The notes: generated by a model from the sequence alone, not told the origin. Shown: positions 18,178 through 28,205, counted from the first letter of the stretch. The stretch is DNA of 64,000 bases from Niastella soli (GCF_017742245.1 NZ_JAGHKO010000004.1:558001-622000); one strand, 5' to 3'. A program made the numbers and translations.

Positions 18178-19431
18178 TCAAACCTCCTCCGCTTCTAATA
18201 AGTGTTGATGTAATTGATCACCCCCTTCCGAAACATTGCAGCAAATGCAACAGCTTCGTCTGGGGTTGACATCCACTGTTGAGCAGATCGAATGCAGCGC
18301 TGCGCGCAATCTCACCAAGGCATAATGGCCTCGAAGCTTTTGGTTCAGTTCGGCAATCAGTAACGGCATGCTTAATTTGTGCCTGTTGAGTTTGATCCAT
18401 TCACTCATTCTTTTCAGTGAGGCATTCAGCTTCTTGCTATTGGTCTTACGTTTAAGGATACGTTTGCCTTTGCGGCTCATGCCCATATAATGGGTGAAGC
18501 CTAAAAAGTCAAACGTTTTCTTGTCCTGACCTGGTTTTCCCTTTTCTTCTTCCAAATCTAACAGTTTGGTTTTTTCAGGATGCAATGTCAGTCCATGTTT
18601 CCCTAATCGCTTAGGCAGTACCTGCATTACCCGTGTCGCATCTTCCTTGTTGGTGAACCCTAACAGAAAGTCATCAGCAAAACGAATAAGAAAGCTATCT
18701 CCTTTCAGTAAAGGTTGTATCTGCCTGACGAACCATTCATCCAACACATAGTGTAGATAAACGTTACTGATCAGTGGTGAGATGGTTCCGCCCTGAGGGG
18801 TACCCTCTGTCGGATACACAAGCTGCCCGTTATCCAATATACCGGCTTTGAGCCATTTATCGATCATCTTTCTAATCACGCCGTCTTTTATCCTGAGGTC
18901 AAGGAACTCACGCAAGTATTGATGATTGATACTCCCGAAGTAGTTTTGCATGTCAGCGTCTATAATATAGCGCATTCCTTTCCAACTGATCTGCCGGGTT
19001 AATTCTTCCAATGCCTGGTGTTGTGATTTACCTGGCCTGAACCCATACGAGCTGGGATAGAACATATCCTCATACACCGGTTGCAACACCCTGGTTACTG
19101 CCGTTTGCAGCAGCTTATCTTCTACCGTGGGCAGGCCCAGTGGCCTAAGTTTTCCATCACCTTTGGGTATAAAGACCCGCCGGATGTTAGGTGCCCGGTA
19201 GTTACCGCTTTTAAAGGCTGTTAGTAGCTGAGGGATTCTTGTTTCCCGTTGTTTGTGATAGTCTATCCATGTTTCTGCATCCACGCCACTGGCTCCTCTC
19301 TTGTTCAAGGAGTCAAAACTTTCTTGTAGCAGTGGTACATCAATAAACTCATGCAGGTTCGTTAGCGCTTCAGACCGGTATTTCCTGGCCCGCTCTGCTA
19401 TCTGCATTTCTACTGTTAACATCTTTTCCAT
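18178..19431 (-). CDS. Group II intron reverse transcriptase, truncated with foreign tail
   Basis: 417 residues. RT motifs run in order: RRVFIPKGDGKLRPLGLP, YGFRPGKSQHQALEEL, IDADMQNYFGSINH, TPQGGTISPLISNVYL and the catalytic FADD (LIRFADDFLLGF). After LRGHYALV the family maturase (X) domain is replaced by an unrelated Cys-rich tail (CCICCNVS) of about 45 residues. In the neighbouring frame the same DNA reads WMSTPDEAVAFAAMFRKGVI..NTY then a stop at 18195-18197, resembling the end of an ordinary gene, possibly an amidase. So the ORF is a deletion chimera, probably without maturase function. Confidence 0.88.
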   Translation of the reverse strand: MEKMLTVEMQIAERARKYRSEALTNLHEFIDVPLLQESFDSLNKRGASGVDAETWIDYHKQRETRIPQLLTAFKSGNYRAPNIRRVFIPKGDGKLRPLGLPTVEDKLLQTAVTRVLQPVYEDMFYPSSYGFRPGKSQHQALEELTRQISWKGMRYIIDADMQNYFGSINHQYLREFLDLRIKDGVIRKMIDKWLKAGILDNGQLVYPTEGTPQGGTISPLISNVYLHYVLDEWFVRQIQPLLKGDSFLIRFADDFLLGFTNKEDATRVMQVLPKRLGKHGLTLHPEKTKLLDLEEEKGKPGQDKKTFDFLGFTHYMGMSRKGKRILKRKTNSKKLNASLKRMSEWIKLNRHKLSMPLLIAELNQKLRGHYALVRLRAALHSICSTVDVNPRRSCCICCNVSEGGDQLHQHLLEAEEV

Positions 19432-20032
19432 GTCTCTGGTACATTAGGATGTTTCTAAAATGCAATTCCGTAAACAGGCATCCCCCTTCCTTACTAGGTG
19501 GCTTTCATGGAACTGATTTCCCACCGTTCTATCAGTACTATGGGGATGCTAAGACTGCCTCCGCCCGTCTCCTTTCCTGCGATTTCTCTTGGTCAGGATA
19601 CCTCCCGGCACCGCCTTTTTTTATCGCTTGTCAGGGTGGCGATACATACCCTGTAAGCCCAGACTGTTCTGGTTCGGTCAGTCCTCGTTAACCGATTTTC
19701 GGTTGGAGGCGGTAGGCTCTCCTGTGTTCCCGTACTACCCCTGTCTGCCTATGATATGTTCTCAGACCCCGGCCGAATCTCCCCAACTCGTCATAGCGCT
19801 GGTTTGATGTTGTCCTAATCTATCTAACAATCAGGACTTCAGCATGTAGGACAGTTTCGAGGCTCAATAGCATACCCTCAGCAGTCGCTGTCTACGCTTC
19901 GTGCAGGTATCTCTACCTACTACGCAAGACTCACTTCCGGTGGTTGACTAAACCTTGCCGGACAGGATTGGTTACCTGTCGGGTTGTGTTGAAGTGTTTC
20001 ATTTCTAAATCCCCACTTCACGGGCTTTGCAC
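18178..20032 (-). mobile_element. Group II intron, 3' end missing
   Basis: The intron reads on the minus strand. The 5' end is inferred at about 20032 (GTGCAAAGCCCGTGAAG), followed by roughly 600 nt of non-coding structured RNA (19432-20032) and the reverse transcriptase gene. The expected domain V/VI and maturase end are absent: the sequence is cut inside the RT gene and joined to unrelated DNA next to the TonB_C gene. Splicing or mobility is therefore unlikely. The 5' boundary is an inference from the GTGNG-like start. Confidence 0.7.
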
Positions 20033-20049
20033 AGCGCGATAGACATTTG

Positions 20050-20066
20050 TCCAGTTGGCCCGACTT
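20050..20066 (+). other. tRNA 3'-end-like sequence (possible att remnant)
   Basis: GTCCAGTTGGCCCGACTT reads like the T-stem 3' strand, acceptor 3' strand and discriminator of a tRNA, but the 5' two thirds are absent; the intron 5' end starts about 18 bp to the left. A palindromic terminator and direct TAGCGAAT repeats (from about 20112) follow, an arrangement seen at ends of integrated elements. Inference from pattern only. Confidence 0.4.
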
Positions 20067-20075
20067 AAAAACATC

Positions 20076-20101
20076 AAAACCCCTGTAATTACAGGGGTTT
20101 T
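20076..20101. terminator. Palindromic bidirectional terminator
   Basis: AAAACCCCTGTAA followed immediately by its exact complement TTACAGGGGTTTT, a 26-bp perfect palindrome with T-runs in both directions. It lies upstream (intron sense) of the group II intron 5' end. Confidence 0.8.
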
Positions 20102-20593
20102 GTATTGTATGTAGCGAATTTTTAGCGAATAATTTACTTCCTTCGGTGAAATATTGTTTTATTTCTTAGTCAGCCTTTTGATACTTCCCATTCTTATTAT
20201 TGCTTTGGTTTGATTCATTCAGGACTAGAGAATAAGTCTTTCAAAAGAGTAATATTACTTACAGCGCATATACAAATGTTATAATTGAACTAAACCAAAT
20301 GAACTTATGGCTGGAAGAAGATATCCCATGGATCAAGTCAAATTCTTGGGGGATTAGTTTGTTAAGCATAGATTTTAGCGAGTCTGAATAAGAAGAAACT
20401 GATGTCTCTTGCACCTCTTGCAGAGGCCCTAATACCATTCATTGCGCCATCATACCAATCAATGGCATCAATTTCTGAATGAAGTGGCTTAACACCTCTG
20501 TTTAGATTATAGGAAATCATTAACATAAAACACTTACTTTAATCGTTGTCCAAAAATTGAATTGAACATATCTGCTACCTCCTGAGTTACTTT
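20102..20593. other. Gene-free gap
   Basis: About 490 bp. TAGCGAAT occurs twice near 20112-20130. A 30-codon frame (MNLWLEEDIPW.., from 20299) is too short and unsupported. Nothing else recognised. Confidence 0.35.
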
Positions 20594-21361
20594 TCATTGG
20601 ATGGACTGGGCGAGCACTACACGAAAGCCGTAGCTAACGAACCCTTCGTCCGGCAAGGCGTGGTGGCGGGTAACCACCGTGCAAAGAGCGGCGGCGCTGG
20701 CCCAACTACCGCCGCGCAATACGCGGTGAGAGCCGCTGGACGGGCCTTTGGGATTGGTTTGCGCATCGTAGGGATAATCGCCGTACCAGTCCTCACACCA
20801 TTCCACCACATTGCCGCTCATATCGTAAATGCCCAACTCGTTGGGCTTTTTGCCCCCCACCACCTGGCTTTGGTCATGGCTCCATCCGACTTCTTCCAGG
20901 TTGTCGCTTCCTGCGTAAGTATAACCATTGATTTTTTTACCGGGCTTTGCCGAGCTTTTAATACCGCCCCTTGCCGCATATTCCCATTCGGCCTCGGTGG
21001 GCAAGCGGTAGTTGCCGCTATGCACTTCGCTCAACCACTTGCAATAGGCTTTGGCATCATCAAAACTCACGTACCCCATAGGATGCTGATCGCTCCATTT
21101 CCGTGAGCTCACATCGCGCATTTTGCGCCCCGTGGCGGTGCAAAATGCTTTGTATTCGCCGACAGTCACTTCGTATTTGCTGATGTTAAAGCTGCTTATT
21201 GTAACGGTATGAATGGGGTGTTCATCACTAGGTCCAACATAGCTGCCCATGGTAAAACTGCCGCCCTCTACAAAGACCATTTGTGGTTTGGCGGGCGTTT
21301 GGCCGAAAGCTGAAACCGTAACAAAACCGGTTAAAAGCATTGCGAATGTGTACTTCTTCAT
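20594..21361 (-). CDS. Secreted formylglycine-generating-enzyme (SUMF1-like) family protein
   Basis: 255 residues with a signal peptide (MKKYTFAMLLTGFVTVSAFG). The FGE-sulfatase fold is clear: FVEGGSFTMGS near the start, ISKYEVTVGEYKAFC, RLPTEAEWEYAARGG, YDMSGNVVEWCEDWYGDYP, HRVLRGGSW and a C-terminal YGFRVVL. True sulfatase-activating enzymes are cytosolic or co-translational and use paired Cys. Here export and the short length suggest a periplasmic SUMF1-domain protein of another role. An arylsulfatase with a Cys-type active site lies 16 kb away, but a functional link is unproven. Confidence 0.88.
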   Translation of the reverse strand: MKKYTFAMLLTGFVTVSAFGQTPAKPQMVFVEGGSFTMGSYVGPSDEHPIHTVTISSFNISKYEVTVGEYKAFCTATGRKMRDVSSRKWSDQHPMGYVSFDDAKAYCKWLSEVHSGNYRLPTEAEWEYAARGGIKSSAKPGKKINGYTYAGSDNLEEVGWSHDQSQVVGGKKPNELGIYDMSGNVVEWCEDWYGDYPYDAQTNPKGPSSGSHRVLRGGSWASAAALCTVVTRHHALPDEGFVSYGFRVVLAQSIQ

Positions 21362-21574
21362 TCTGGTTGTTTTATCTAAATTTTCAAAAAAGGAACGAAA
21401 ACTCTTAGCGATGGCTTATTAACACTCTTACCTTTTGTTTTATTGTCCCATCCTGCCCCTTTTGGGACGGGGATGTATTAACAGGAAATTATTTTCTTCT
21501 GGCAGGCGGCTCACCACATGCCTGATGAAGCCCTTCAAATGATTGGATTTGAAGGGCTTTTCAAAGTAATCTTC

Positions 21575-22846
21575 CTAAAGACGACTGTAAATGCTTTCCC
21601 ATCTGGGTTCTTTATAAAGTATGCTGAAAGCCGGCTGCGCTTTTAGCTTGTTTTTGCTAAGCGCATGCCTCAGATATAAAAGGTTCAGAAAATCCAGAGC
21701 CATGGATTTAAAACGGGAATTCTTGGTTTGGGCTGCAACACGGGAAAATAATATGGCTGCCCGAAAATTCTCAATATTGTTCATCCCGCCTGGAATCATG
21801 GACGCCTGATCATAGCAATCATACATTTTCTCAAAGTCTTTTCTTCGGTAAAAGTAGGTTGCACTATCTATTAAATTGCAGGTGTTTTGCCGAACGACGG
21901 AATCCCTTTTTTTTGACGCGGCGACAGATATATTCTTATAATCAAAACCGTATGTCAAAGCATAAAGCCTCAAAGGAAGCATGCCCATGGAATTCCTTCT
22001 TTCGTCTACACCATCTTCGCCTGCAATACTCCTGAAGCCGGTCGCTTTTCCATGCGCTGTCCAGTTAACCTGTGTGCCATACAATTGCCTGTAATTCAAA
22101 TTGCATTGAACCCGGTCATATAAAAATGCGTAGTTCTCAAGATTGACTTCTCCGGTTTTTCTTAATTTTTGCATCGCGGAAAGAGCTGCTTGCTGCAACG
22201 CTAGGTCGTCGTCGGCGTGCTGGACTATCAACCAGAAATTGTTTTGCCCGTCTCTACCGATTTCTGATATTTTCGGCCAGCCGTATTGTCTAAATATAGC
22301 CTTCACCTCGGCGCGGTTGATCGAGTCTGCAACATGAATATCATGGGAAATCCTTTGCCTTTCTTCCTTGCTGCCTGCTTGTACCTGAGCATACCTTAAT
22401 CTTTGATCTGTAAGAGCCATGCGGTTAATTGTTTTACGCAAGGAAGGTAAAGCCAATTTTTCTTCATATTTTTTTTCTGAGGAAAATGCGTTTTCTTCCA
22501 CCTTTTTCCATTTCTCCGGAGATACCGTTCTCAAATACTCGAAATAAGGATCGAAGGCCAATTGGTCGGCCTCCGTCCACCCCAGCTTCAAAGACAGGTT
22601 TATATAATAAAAGCCTTTATCCATATTGCTATCCAGGGAATTTACGCCTGCAGCCTTGTAAGCATTCAATGCATTGGGCTGGTGGCGTGAGAAAGCCTTC
22701 TCAAAGCAGGCAATAGCGCTCTTGTAGTCCTTCTGAAGATGGAATAAACTTGCGCGGGCTATCAGGGCCTCGTAAATAGTGTCCGGTTGCGCTTTCGCAC
22801 AGGACATGAAAATCAACGCGGTAAAAATCTGTAAGAAAATTCTCAT
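21575..22846 (-). CDS. Secreted DUF6624-domain protein with TPR-like N-terminus
   Basis: 423 residues, exported (signal MRIFLQIFTALIFMSCAKAQ; an internal Cys at 16 could make it a lipoprotein). Residues about 25-95 resemble TPR helices (YEALIARASLFHLQKDYKSA). The middle is a DUF6624-type region: INRAEVKAIFRQYGWPKISE, NFWLIVQHADDDLALQQAAL, LYDRVQCNLNYRQLYGTQVN and a loop with RNSMGMLPL. Function of DUF6624 is unknown. Isolated gene; next to it lies an intron scrap. Confidence 0.75.
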   Translation of the reverse strand: MRIFLQIFTALIFMSCAKAQPDTIYEALIARASLFHLQKDYKSAIACFEKAFSRHQPNALNAYKAAGVNSLDSNMDKGFYYINLSLKLGWTEADQLAFDPYFEYLRTVSPEKWKKVEENAFSSEKKYEEKLALPSLRKTINRMALTDQRLRYAQVQAGSKEERQRISHDIHVADSINRAEVKAIFRQYGWPKISEIGRDGQNNFWLIVQHADDDLALQQAALSAMQKLRKTGEVNLENYAFLYDRVQCNLNYRQLYGTQVNWTAHGKATGFRSIAGEDGVDERRNSMGMLPLRLYALTYGFDYKNISVAASKKRDSVVRQNTCNLIDSATYFYRRKDFEKMYDCYDQASMIPGGMNNIENFRAAILFSRVAAQTKNSRFKSMALDFLNLLYLRHALSKNKLKAQPAFSILYKEPRWESIYSRL

Positions 22847-23346
22847 GCAATCGGATTAGGCTAAATAATTGTTTCAAATATAGGTCGACTCTCTTTATTT
22901 GACGAGGACATAAAACCTGTTTGATTCCCTGTAAGTTTTACTATGTTACAACTCCTTTCAGTTTCAGGTTTTTAACATATGCGTAAACTATTGAATTTTA
23001 ATCAAATCATTCATAAGTAGGTTCCGGGTAGAGCGGTTCGTTTCCTCCCCGCTCCCCCACAGCCCCGTGCGAGCAGCTTTCCTGCACACGGTTCCTCCAT
23101 TTACGGTTTCGCTAAAAGTCGGCTGTGATCCTGAATTTGCAATAGTTCCTGTATCAGTATCATGAATTTTTCATTCAACTGAAACAGGAAGATCCATGTT
23201 TAGATGATTTATATACTCCATATTTAGCTCATCAACTAAGAATTGCACCAACGGGAGTCTAAAAAAGCATGGTTATGTACGAAGATTTCCTGGAGGCCTA
23301 TAAGTTTATTAATATTTAAATTGCTGAATTCGCTTGTTTGGCTACA
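22847..23346. other. Gene-free gap containing an intron scrap
   Basis: 500 bp between the DUF6624 gene and the PorP/SprF gene. Apart from the group II intron 3'-end fragment at 23021-23129 (separate entry), only AT-rich DNA without a supported gene is seen. Confidence 0.4.
23021..23129 (-). mobile_element. Group II intron 3'-end fragment, scrap 1
   Basis: On the minus strand: the last RT codons HSRLLAK followed by GGAACCGTGTGCAGGAAAGC..GCACGG, a domain-V-like stem, and CCGCTCTACCCGGAAC. Nearly identical to 47381-47480 and 50027-50130. Only the 3' end is present, so it is non-functional. Confidence 0.7.
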
Positions 23347-24414
23347 TTACCATATATTCCGGGGACAGGTATCGCCAAACCGGTTGCCCAGCACAAATCC
23401 AATCAATATTTCATGCGATCCATGGCTCACAGTGTTTAAAACCGAGGTGGTAGCATCATATGAATACCCGATGTTTATGGTCTTACTGATATTAAATCCT
23501 GTCATGGCATTGAACCCATCTTTAAACCGATACCCGGCTCCCAACCAGATCACATCACGATATTGTAGTTTGGAATTAATGTCTATTCCCATAGCCATTG
23601 GCCTGATATAACGTACCATAACCGAGGGCAGCATACTGATATCATCATTCAGAAAAAAACGATAACCTGCCGTTACAAAAGTATGCGGTATCCAGATCCC
23701 CTGTTGCCTGTTTATTGTATCTGCTGACTGTATGGTGCGTTCGGGAATAATCTGGTGAAAGGCCAGGCCGGCAAACCAGTCGGCACTATACAACCAAAGA
23801 CCGGCGCTTACATCCGGTTTCAGTTTGTTCAGTTCATTGCTGGATACAACAACCGGATCAACCGGGTTGGCTGTTCCAAAATACAATTTGCCGGTTTGTA
23901 CGCTCAGTTGGGCAATACCGGCGCTTACGCCCATTGATAAAGTGGTATTGGGTGAGACCGGTAAATGATAAGCAAAAGTGCCACTCGCCGAAAACCGGTT
24001 CAACACACCAGCACGATCGTTCAGGATCGTAAGCCCTACCCCGCTGTGCGCAGGCGGCGCTTCATAGTTTTGCCAGTAAGCCTGCCCGCGGGGGTTCTCT
24101 CCATCCGGCTGCAAGCCTGTAGGTGTTATACGTCCGTAATCGTCTTTTTTTAAAGGCGTATGAATGGTTAAATAGGTGGTTACAGGCGCTCCTTCCAGCC
24201 CTGCCCACTGATGCCGGTGACTGAGTTTTACATCTGTGTAATTTTCAATACCGGCTACTGCCGGATTTACAATATAGGTATTGAGGATGTATTGTGAATA
24301 ATGCGGCCGCTGTTGCGCAGTAACGGTAAAAGCAGTTAAGCATACCGGTACAAAAATAGCAGGGCGCAATAATAGTATAAAGCGAGCCAGGTTATAACTG
24401 ATACGGAATTGCAT
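23347..24414 (-). CDS. PorP/SprF family membrane protein, paired with CHU_C protein
   Basis: 355 residues. A hydrophobic start (ILLLRPAIFVPVCLTAFTVT) precedes the classic PorP/SprF opening QQRPHYSQYILNTYIVNPAV. An outer-membrane barrel follows, with repeated strands and the end IGFVLGNRF... These proteins act with type IX secretion to export or anchor partner adhesins. It starts 7 bp after the CHU_C protein gene stops, the typical operon order, so that giant protein is its probable client. Confidence 0.9.
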   Translation of the reverse strand: MQFRISYNLARFILLLRPAIFVPVCLTAFTVTAQQRPHYSQYILNTYIVNPAVAGIENYTDVKLSHRHQWAGLEGAPVTTYLTIHTPLKKDDYGRITPTGLQPDGENPRGQAYWQNYEAPPAHSGVGLTILNDRAGVLNRFSASGTFAYHLPVSPNTTLSMGVSAGIAQLSVQTGKLYFGTANPVDPVVVSSNELNKLKPDVSAGLWLYSADWFAGLAFHQIIPERTIQSADTINRQQGIWIPHTFVTAGYRFFLNDDISMLPSVMVRYIRPMAMGIDINSKLQYRDVIWLGAGYRFKDGFNAMTGFNISKTINIGYSYDATTSVLNTVSHGSHEILIGFVLGNRFGDTCPRNIW

Positions 24415-24421
24415 ATACTTT

Positions 24422-27400
24422 TTATTTTAACAAGGTTACTGAACCGGAAAATTTTGGCCGTCCGTTTTTCAGATCAATGATGTAATAATAGGTTCCCATA
24501 GGCAGAGGTTGTCCATTTATCCGTCCGTCCCAGCCGTTGCCACGCTGGTAATTCGTGGTATTATAAACCGGTTGCCCATACCGGTTAAATACCTGAATGG
24601 AAGCACCTGGAAATTTTTCCAGGTAATCAATTTCCCAGCGATCGTTGATGCCATCTCCATTGGGTGAAAACGCATTGGGTACCAAGAACTGATCAACTAC
24701 CATTACCTGAATGGTACCTGAACTGGTACAATCTTCTTTCGAGGTAACAGTTAACCGGTAAACTGTGGTAGTAAGCGGACGTGCTATGGGATTAAGAATG
24801 GCCCCATTGTTCAGATCGAATGCCGGCGTCCACGCAATAACACCAATAGTACCGGTAGCGGTAGCCTGTAGTTGCGCCATATCGCCTTTGAGAATGGTGG
24901 TACGGTCTGAAGAAATAGCTAATACCGGCAACGGGTTTACATGCATGCGAATGGTATTTGAATATACAATTGGGTGCAGGGTGCAGGTCGTATTGCTGGT
25001 AAACCGGCAACTGACCTCATCGCCGTTTTTCAGGGAGCTGCTTTTAAAAGCAGGATTGCCTCCACCTGCCGCCGTTCCATTTAACAGCCATTGCCAGCGG
25101 GGAGCAGTACCACCGTTTACACCCGTTGCCGTAAATTCCACTGCTGTTCCTTCACAAATGGGATTAACCGAAGCAGCTATGGCAACGGAAGGGGTTAAAA
25201 GCGGCATTACCGTAACTGGCGCGTCGACACTGTCGGTACACCCTGCTGTATTAGTGGCAATAAAACGGATCGTTGCGGTGCCTGTCTGTAAAGCAGTTAG
25301 TTTACCTGCCGCATCAATGCCGGCCAGATTGGGTTGAAGGCTTTTCCATACATCCGTTTGGCGCGTAGTGGTATTGTTTAATTGCAAAATACTTTGTTCA
25401 CAAACGGAGAAGCTATTGCTGGCCGACGTAATGGGTTGCATTGCCGGCAGGCCGTTTACTGTTATGGTCACATCCGTACTGTCGGTACATCCTGCTGTAT
25501 TGGTGGCAATGAACCGGATGGTGCTTATGCCCGGCGAAACAGCCTGTACATTTCCTGCATTGTCAATAGCAGCCACCCCGGGCTGCAGACTCTTCCACTG
25601 AAACCCGTTGTTCAGAGTAGCATTGTTGAGTTGAGTGGTCTTTTGCAGGCACACACTGGTATTACCAGTAGTTGGAAGCATAACAGGCATTGGTTTCACC
25701 ACCAGGGTTGTAAGGGTACTGTCGCTACAAGCCGTGGCAGCGCTTATATCTGTGACAATGCATTTAACCACATCGCCATTATTTACAGCAGCTATAGCAT
25801 ATGTTTGGTTATTACTACCAGTATTAACTCCGTTCAACTTCCATTGAAATTGGGGGGAAGCAGCCGATGTGGCAGCTGTAAACGTTTCTGCCACATTGCC
25901 GCAAACGGGGTTGGGCATGTTCGACTGTAAGGTTACCACAGGGTTAGGGTTCACGGTCATGGTGATGTTATTACTTATTGCAGTGGGGCTGGTAACGCAG
26001 CCTGCATCTGCAGCCACCGTCAAATTACAATTATATACATCGCCCTGTTGAACAACAGGCGGACTGTACGAATTGCCTGTACCTGATGCCACCCCATTAC
26101 GGCTCCATTGCAATACCGGGTTTGTTCCGGCATTTACAACAGAAGCCGTGAAGGTGACAGGTGTACCCGCGCATATCATAATATCAGGGGTTGCAATACT
26201 AACAGTGGGTGTATTGTTAGCATTAATTACAATGTTGTTGGTAGTGCTGGAGCAACCTTCCTGCGATTTTACCACCGCATGATACGTACCTGCACTGACC
26301 GCTGTAAATGTTTTAGAAATGCCTGAAGATTGAAGCGAGCCATCTTTATACCAATTAATGGCAGCAATATTGGCAGTGGAGCTAACCGTAAGCAGGCTCC
26401 CCGCACAGGTAGTAGCAGAGCCCAGGGTAGCGGGCGGACTAACTGACATGGTTATGGTATTGCTGTTCACGTTCACCGGAGTAGCGCACACCGCATTGCT
26501 CGTGAGCCTGCACCTTATTATGTCGCCATTGTTTAATGCAGTCGTAGAAAGCTTATTGCCAGTGCCGGCATTATTACCATTGATGGTCCATTGGTAACCG
26601 GGTGATGTACCGCCATTTACCGGGGTGGCGGTGAATGAGGTTGGCAATCCGACGCAAAAAACATTCGTGCCCGCATCAGGTGAAATGGTTACTGAAGGAA
26701 CAGGACTTGGCAAAACACTTACGGCAAGGTTAACTGTATTTGAACGGCAACCGTTGCCACCGTCTACAGCAGTTACCTGGTAGGTTCCGCTATTAGCTGT
26801 AACAGGGCTTTTGATCACCGGATTTTGTGCCGCCGAAACGTACGACGAAGGGCCCGTCCATTCATATAAGGCGCCGGCTGAACTATTGGCAAACAGATCA
26901 AGAGCAATGCCTGAACAAACAGGGCTGTTGGATGATACCACCGGAGTTGACGGCCCAAGCAGTACGTTGATGCTATTGGTGAATTTTACCGTGCCATCCA
27001 GGTAATGTACAAAGGCAGTGTACCAACCTGCTGAGGTGGGTGTAAAGGTCATATTCACATCCGGACTGAATCTTTTTACACAATGTGCAGGAGCAGCCCC
27101 TACAACATAAAGATTGCCGGAAGGATCAGTCTGTATGCCTCCACTTCCCCAGGTGGTTATCTGGCGCGGGGTGGTACTGCCTGGCTCCAGGATATATGCC
27201 CCGCTTGAATTGGAAAAATAAAGATAGCCGTAACTATCCCCGTAGATTGAACTATAGCTATCAAAACTAAAATTAGATACAATAGGAATGCCGGGAAATC
27301 CTTCTGTAGATAAAAACGGGAAATACATGATGCGGTCATTATCTACATCGATCACATACATATTTCCCCCCGCGTCTACATAGATATCGCCGGGAAAATT

Positions 27401-28060
27401 TAACTGGTTGTTTGCATTGCCCGATGAGTTGGTAACACCGGCCTTTACGGTGGCAGGCGTACCAGTATTAAAAAAAGGCGGATATGCTTCCACACGCTGC
27501 CCCCAATAATTAACTACATAGATAATGCCGCCCGGCCCCATCCCCAACCCCTCTGCTCCACCACTTATATTGGCCACCGTAATTCCTGCCGGCCATTGGG
27601 TTATTCTTTTTCCCCAATGTTCCGAAACAAGTATGTTACCAAGAAGATCGATCTGGATATCCTCAGGCCAGTCGAGGCCGGTTGCTACAGTTACACCGGA
27701 GGTATATGGCGGGTCCCATCTTTGCACCCGGCCAGCACTCCGGTCGGTTACGTATACAGATCCGGTTGACGTTACAAATATTCTTTTTGGAAAACCCAAC
27801 TGGGTAGCCGAACTGCCATACGAACCTTCGGTTCCGGCAACCACCACCGGGTTTACCCACTCGCGGTAAGTGGTTTGTTCTATCGAACTGTAGTTCTTAA
27901 ACCATTCTATCTTGTAAATTTTGGACGCATCGTCCATTAAGGTCAATGGAAAATTGGTACAGGGGCCACCAGCGCCCGTTGTAATGGTTTGAGCTTTGGC
28001 TGCATGGTCATATAAGATCAATGAAACGGCAATGACCAGGGCATGGACAGTTATTTTCAT
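24422..28060 (-). CDS. Large NHL/Ig-like surface protein with gliding-motility C-terminal domain (CHU_C)
   Basis: 1,212 residues from ATG 28060, which starts a good signal peptide (MKITVHALVIAVSLILYDHA); the frame opens further upstream but without signal. Residues about 60-330 hold NHL-type beta-propeller repeats (PEDIQIDLLGNILVSEH, FPGDIYVDAGGNMYVIDVD). They are followed by about eight Ig/PKD-like repeats with recurrent 'VCSGIAL', 'TFTA' and 'NNGDIIRC' patterns. The last 90 residues are the CHU_C module: PNAFSPNGDGINDRWEIDYL, FNRYGQPVY, GWDGRINGQPLPMGTYYYII. This directs export by the type IX system. Likely adhesin; ligand unknown. Confidence 0.92.
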   Translation of the reverse strand: MKITVHALVIAVSLILYDHAAKAQTITTGAGGPCTNFPLTLMDDASKIYKIEWFKNYSSIEQTTYREWVNPVVVAGTEGSYGSSATQLGFPKRIFVTSTGSVYVTDRSAGRVQRWDPPYTSGVTVATGLDWPEDIQIDLLGNILVSEHWGKRITQWPAGITVANISGGAEGLGMGPGGIIYVVNYWGQRVEAYPPFFNTGTPATVKAGVTNSSGNANNQLNFPGDIYVDAGGNMYVIDVDNDRIMYFPFLSTEGFPGIPIVSNFSFDSYSSIYGDSYGYLYFSNSSGAYILEPGSTTPRQITTWGSGGIQTDPSGNLYVVGAAPAHCVKRFSPDVNMTFTPTSAGWYTAFVHYLDGTVKFTNSINVLLGPSTPVVSSNSPVCSGIALDLFANSSAGALYEWTGPSSYVSAAQNPVIKSPVTANSGTYQVTAVDGGNGCRSNTVNLAVSVLPSPVPSVTISPDAGTNVFCVGLPTSFTATPVNGGTSPGYQWTINGNNAGTGNKLSTTALNNGDIIRCRLTSNAVCATPVNVNSNTITMSVSPPATLGSATTCAGSLLTVSSTANIAAINWYKDGSLQSSGISKTFTAVSAGTYHAVVKSQEGCSSTTNNIVINANNTPTVSIATPDIMICAGTPVTFTASVVNAGTNPVLQWSRNGVASGTGNSYSPPVVQQGDVYNCNLTVAADAGCVTSPTAISNNITMTVNPNPVVTLQSNMPNPVCGNVAETFTAATSAASPQFQWKLNGVNTGSNNQTYAIAAVNNGDVVKCIVTDISAATACSDSTLTTLVVKPMPVMLPTTGNTSVCLQKTTQLNNATLNNGFQWKSLQPGVAAIDNAGNVQAVSPGISTIRFIATNTAGCTDSTDVTITVNGLPAMQPITSASNSFSVCEQSILQLNNTTTRQTDVWKSLQPNLAGIDAAGKLTALQTGTATIRFIATNTAGCTDSVDAPVTVMPLLTPSVAIAASVNPICEGTAVEFTATGVNGGTAPRWQWLLNGTAAGGGNPAFKSSSLKNGDEVSCRFTSNTTCTLHPIVYSNTIRMHVNPLPVLAISSDRTTILKGDMAQLQATATGTIGVIAWTPAFDLNNGAILNPIARPLTTTVYRLTVTSKEDCTSSGTIQVMVVDQFLVPNAFSPNGDGINDRWEIDYLEKFPGASIQVFNRYGQPVYNTTNYQRGNGWDGRINGQPLPMGTYYYIIDLKNGRPKFSGSVTLLK

Positions 28061-28205
28061 GGAGTTGAGGGGTTTGCAATACAGGTTATTGGGATTTAAT
28101 AGTCGTGCAAACCTATATGGAGCAGCTGCTTTTTGCAAGAATACCAACGGACAAATGCGGATACGCGGGGCGGACAAAACCGGACAAGCGCCCGTACAGT
28201 TGAGC

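Noticed and set aside
18218-18400. Separate 60-codon minus ORF at the end of the intron RT
   Set aside because: It is an out-of-frame overlap of the RT region, not a gene of its own.
25382-25930. 182-codon plus-strand frame inside the CHU_C gene
   Set aside because: Shadow of repeated Ig-like coding sequence on the minus strand.
27996-28177. Longer N-terminal start (28177) for the CHU_C protein
   Set aside because: The extension lacks a signal peptide and precedes an ideal one at 28060; the later ATG is used.
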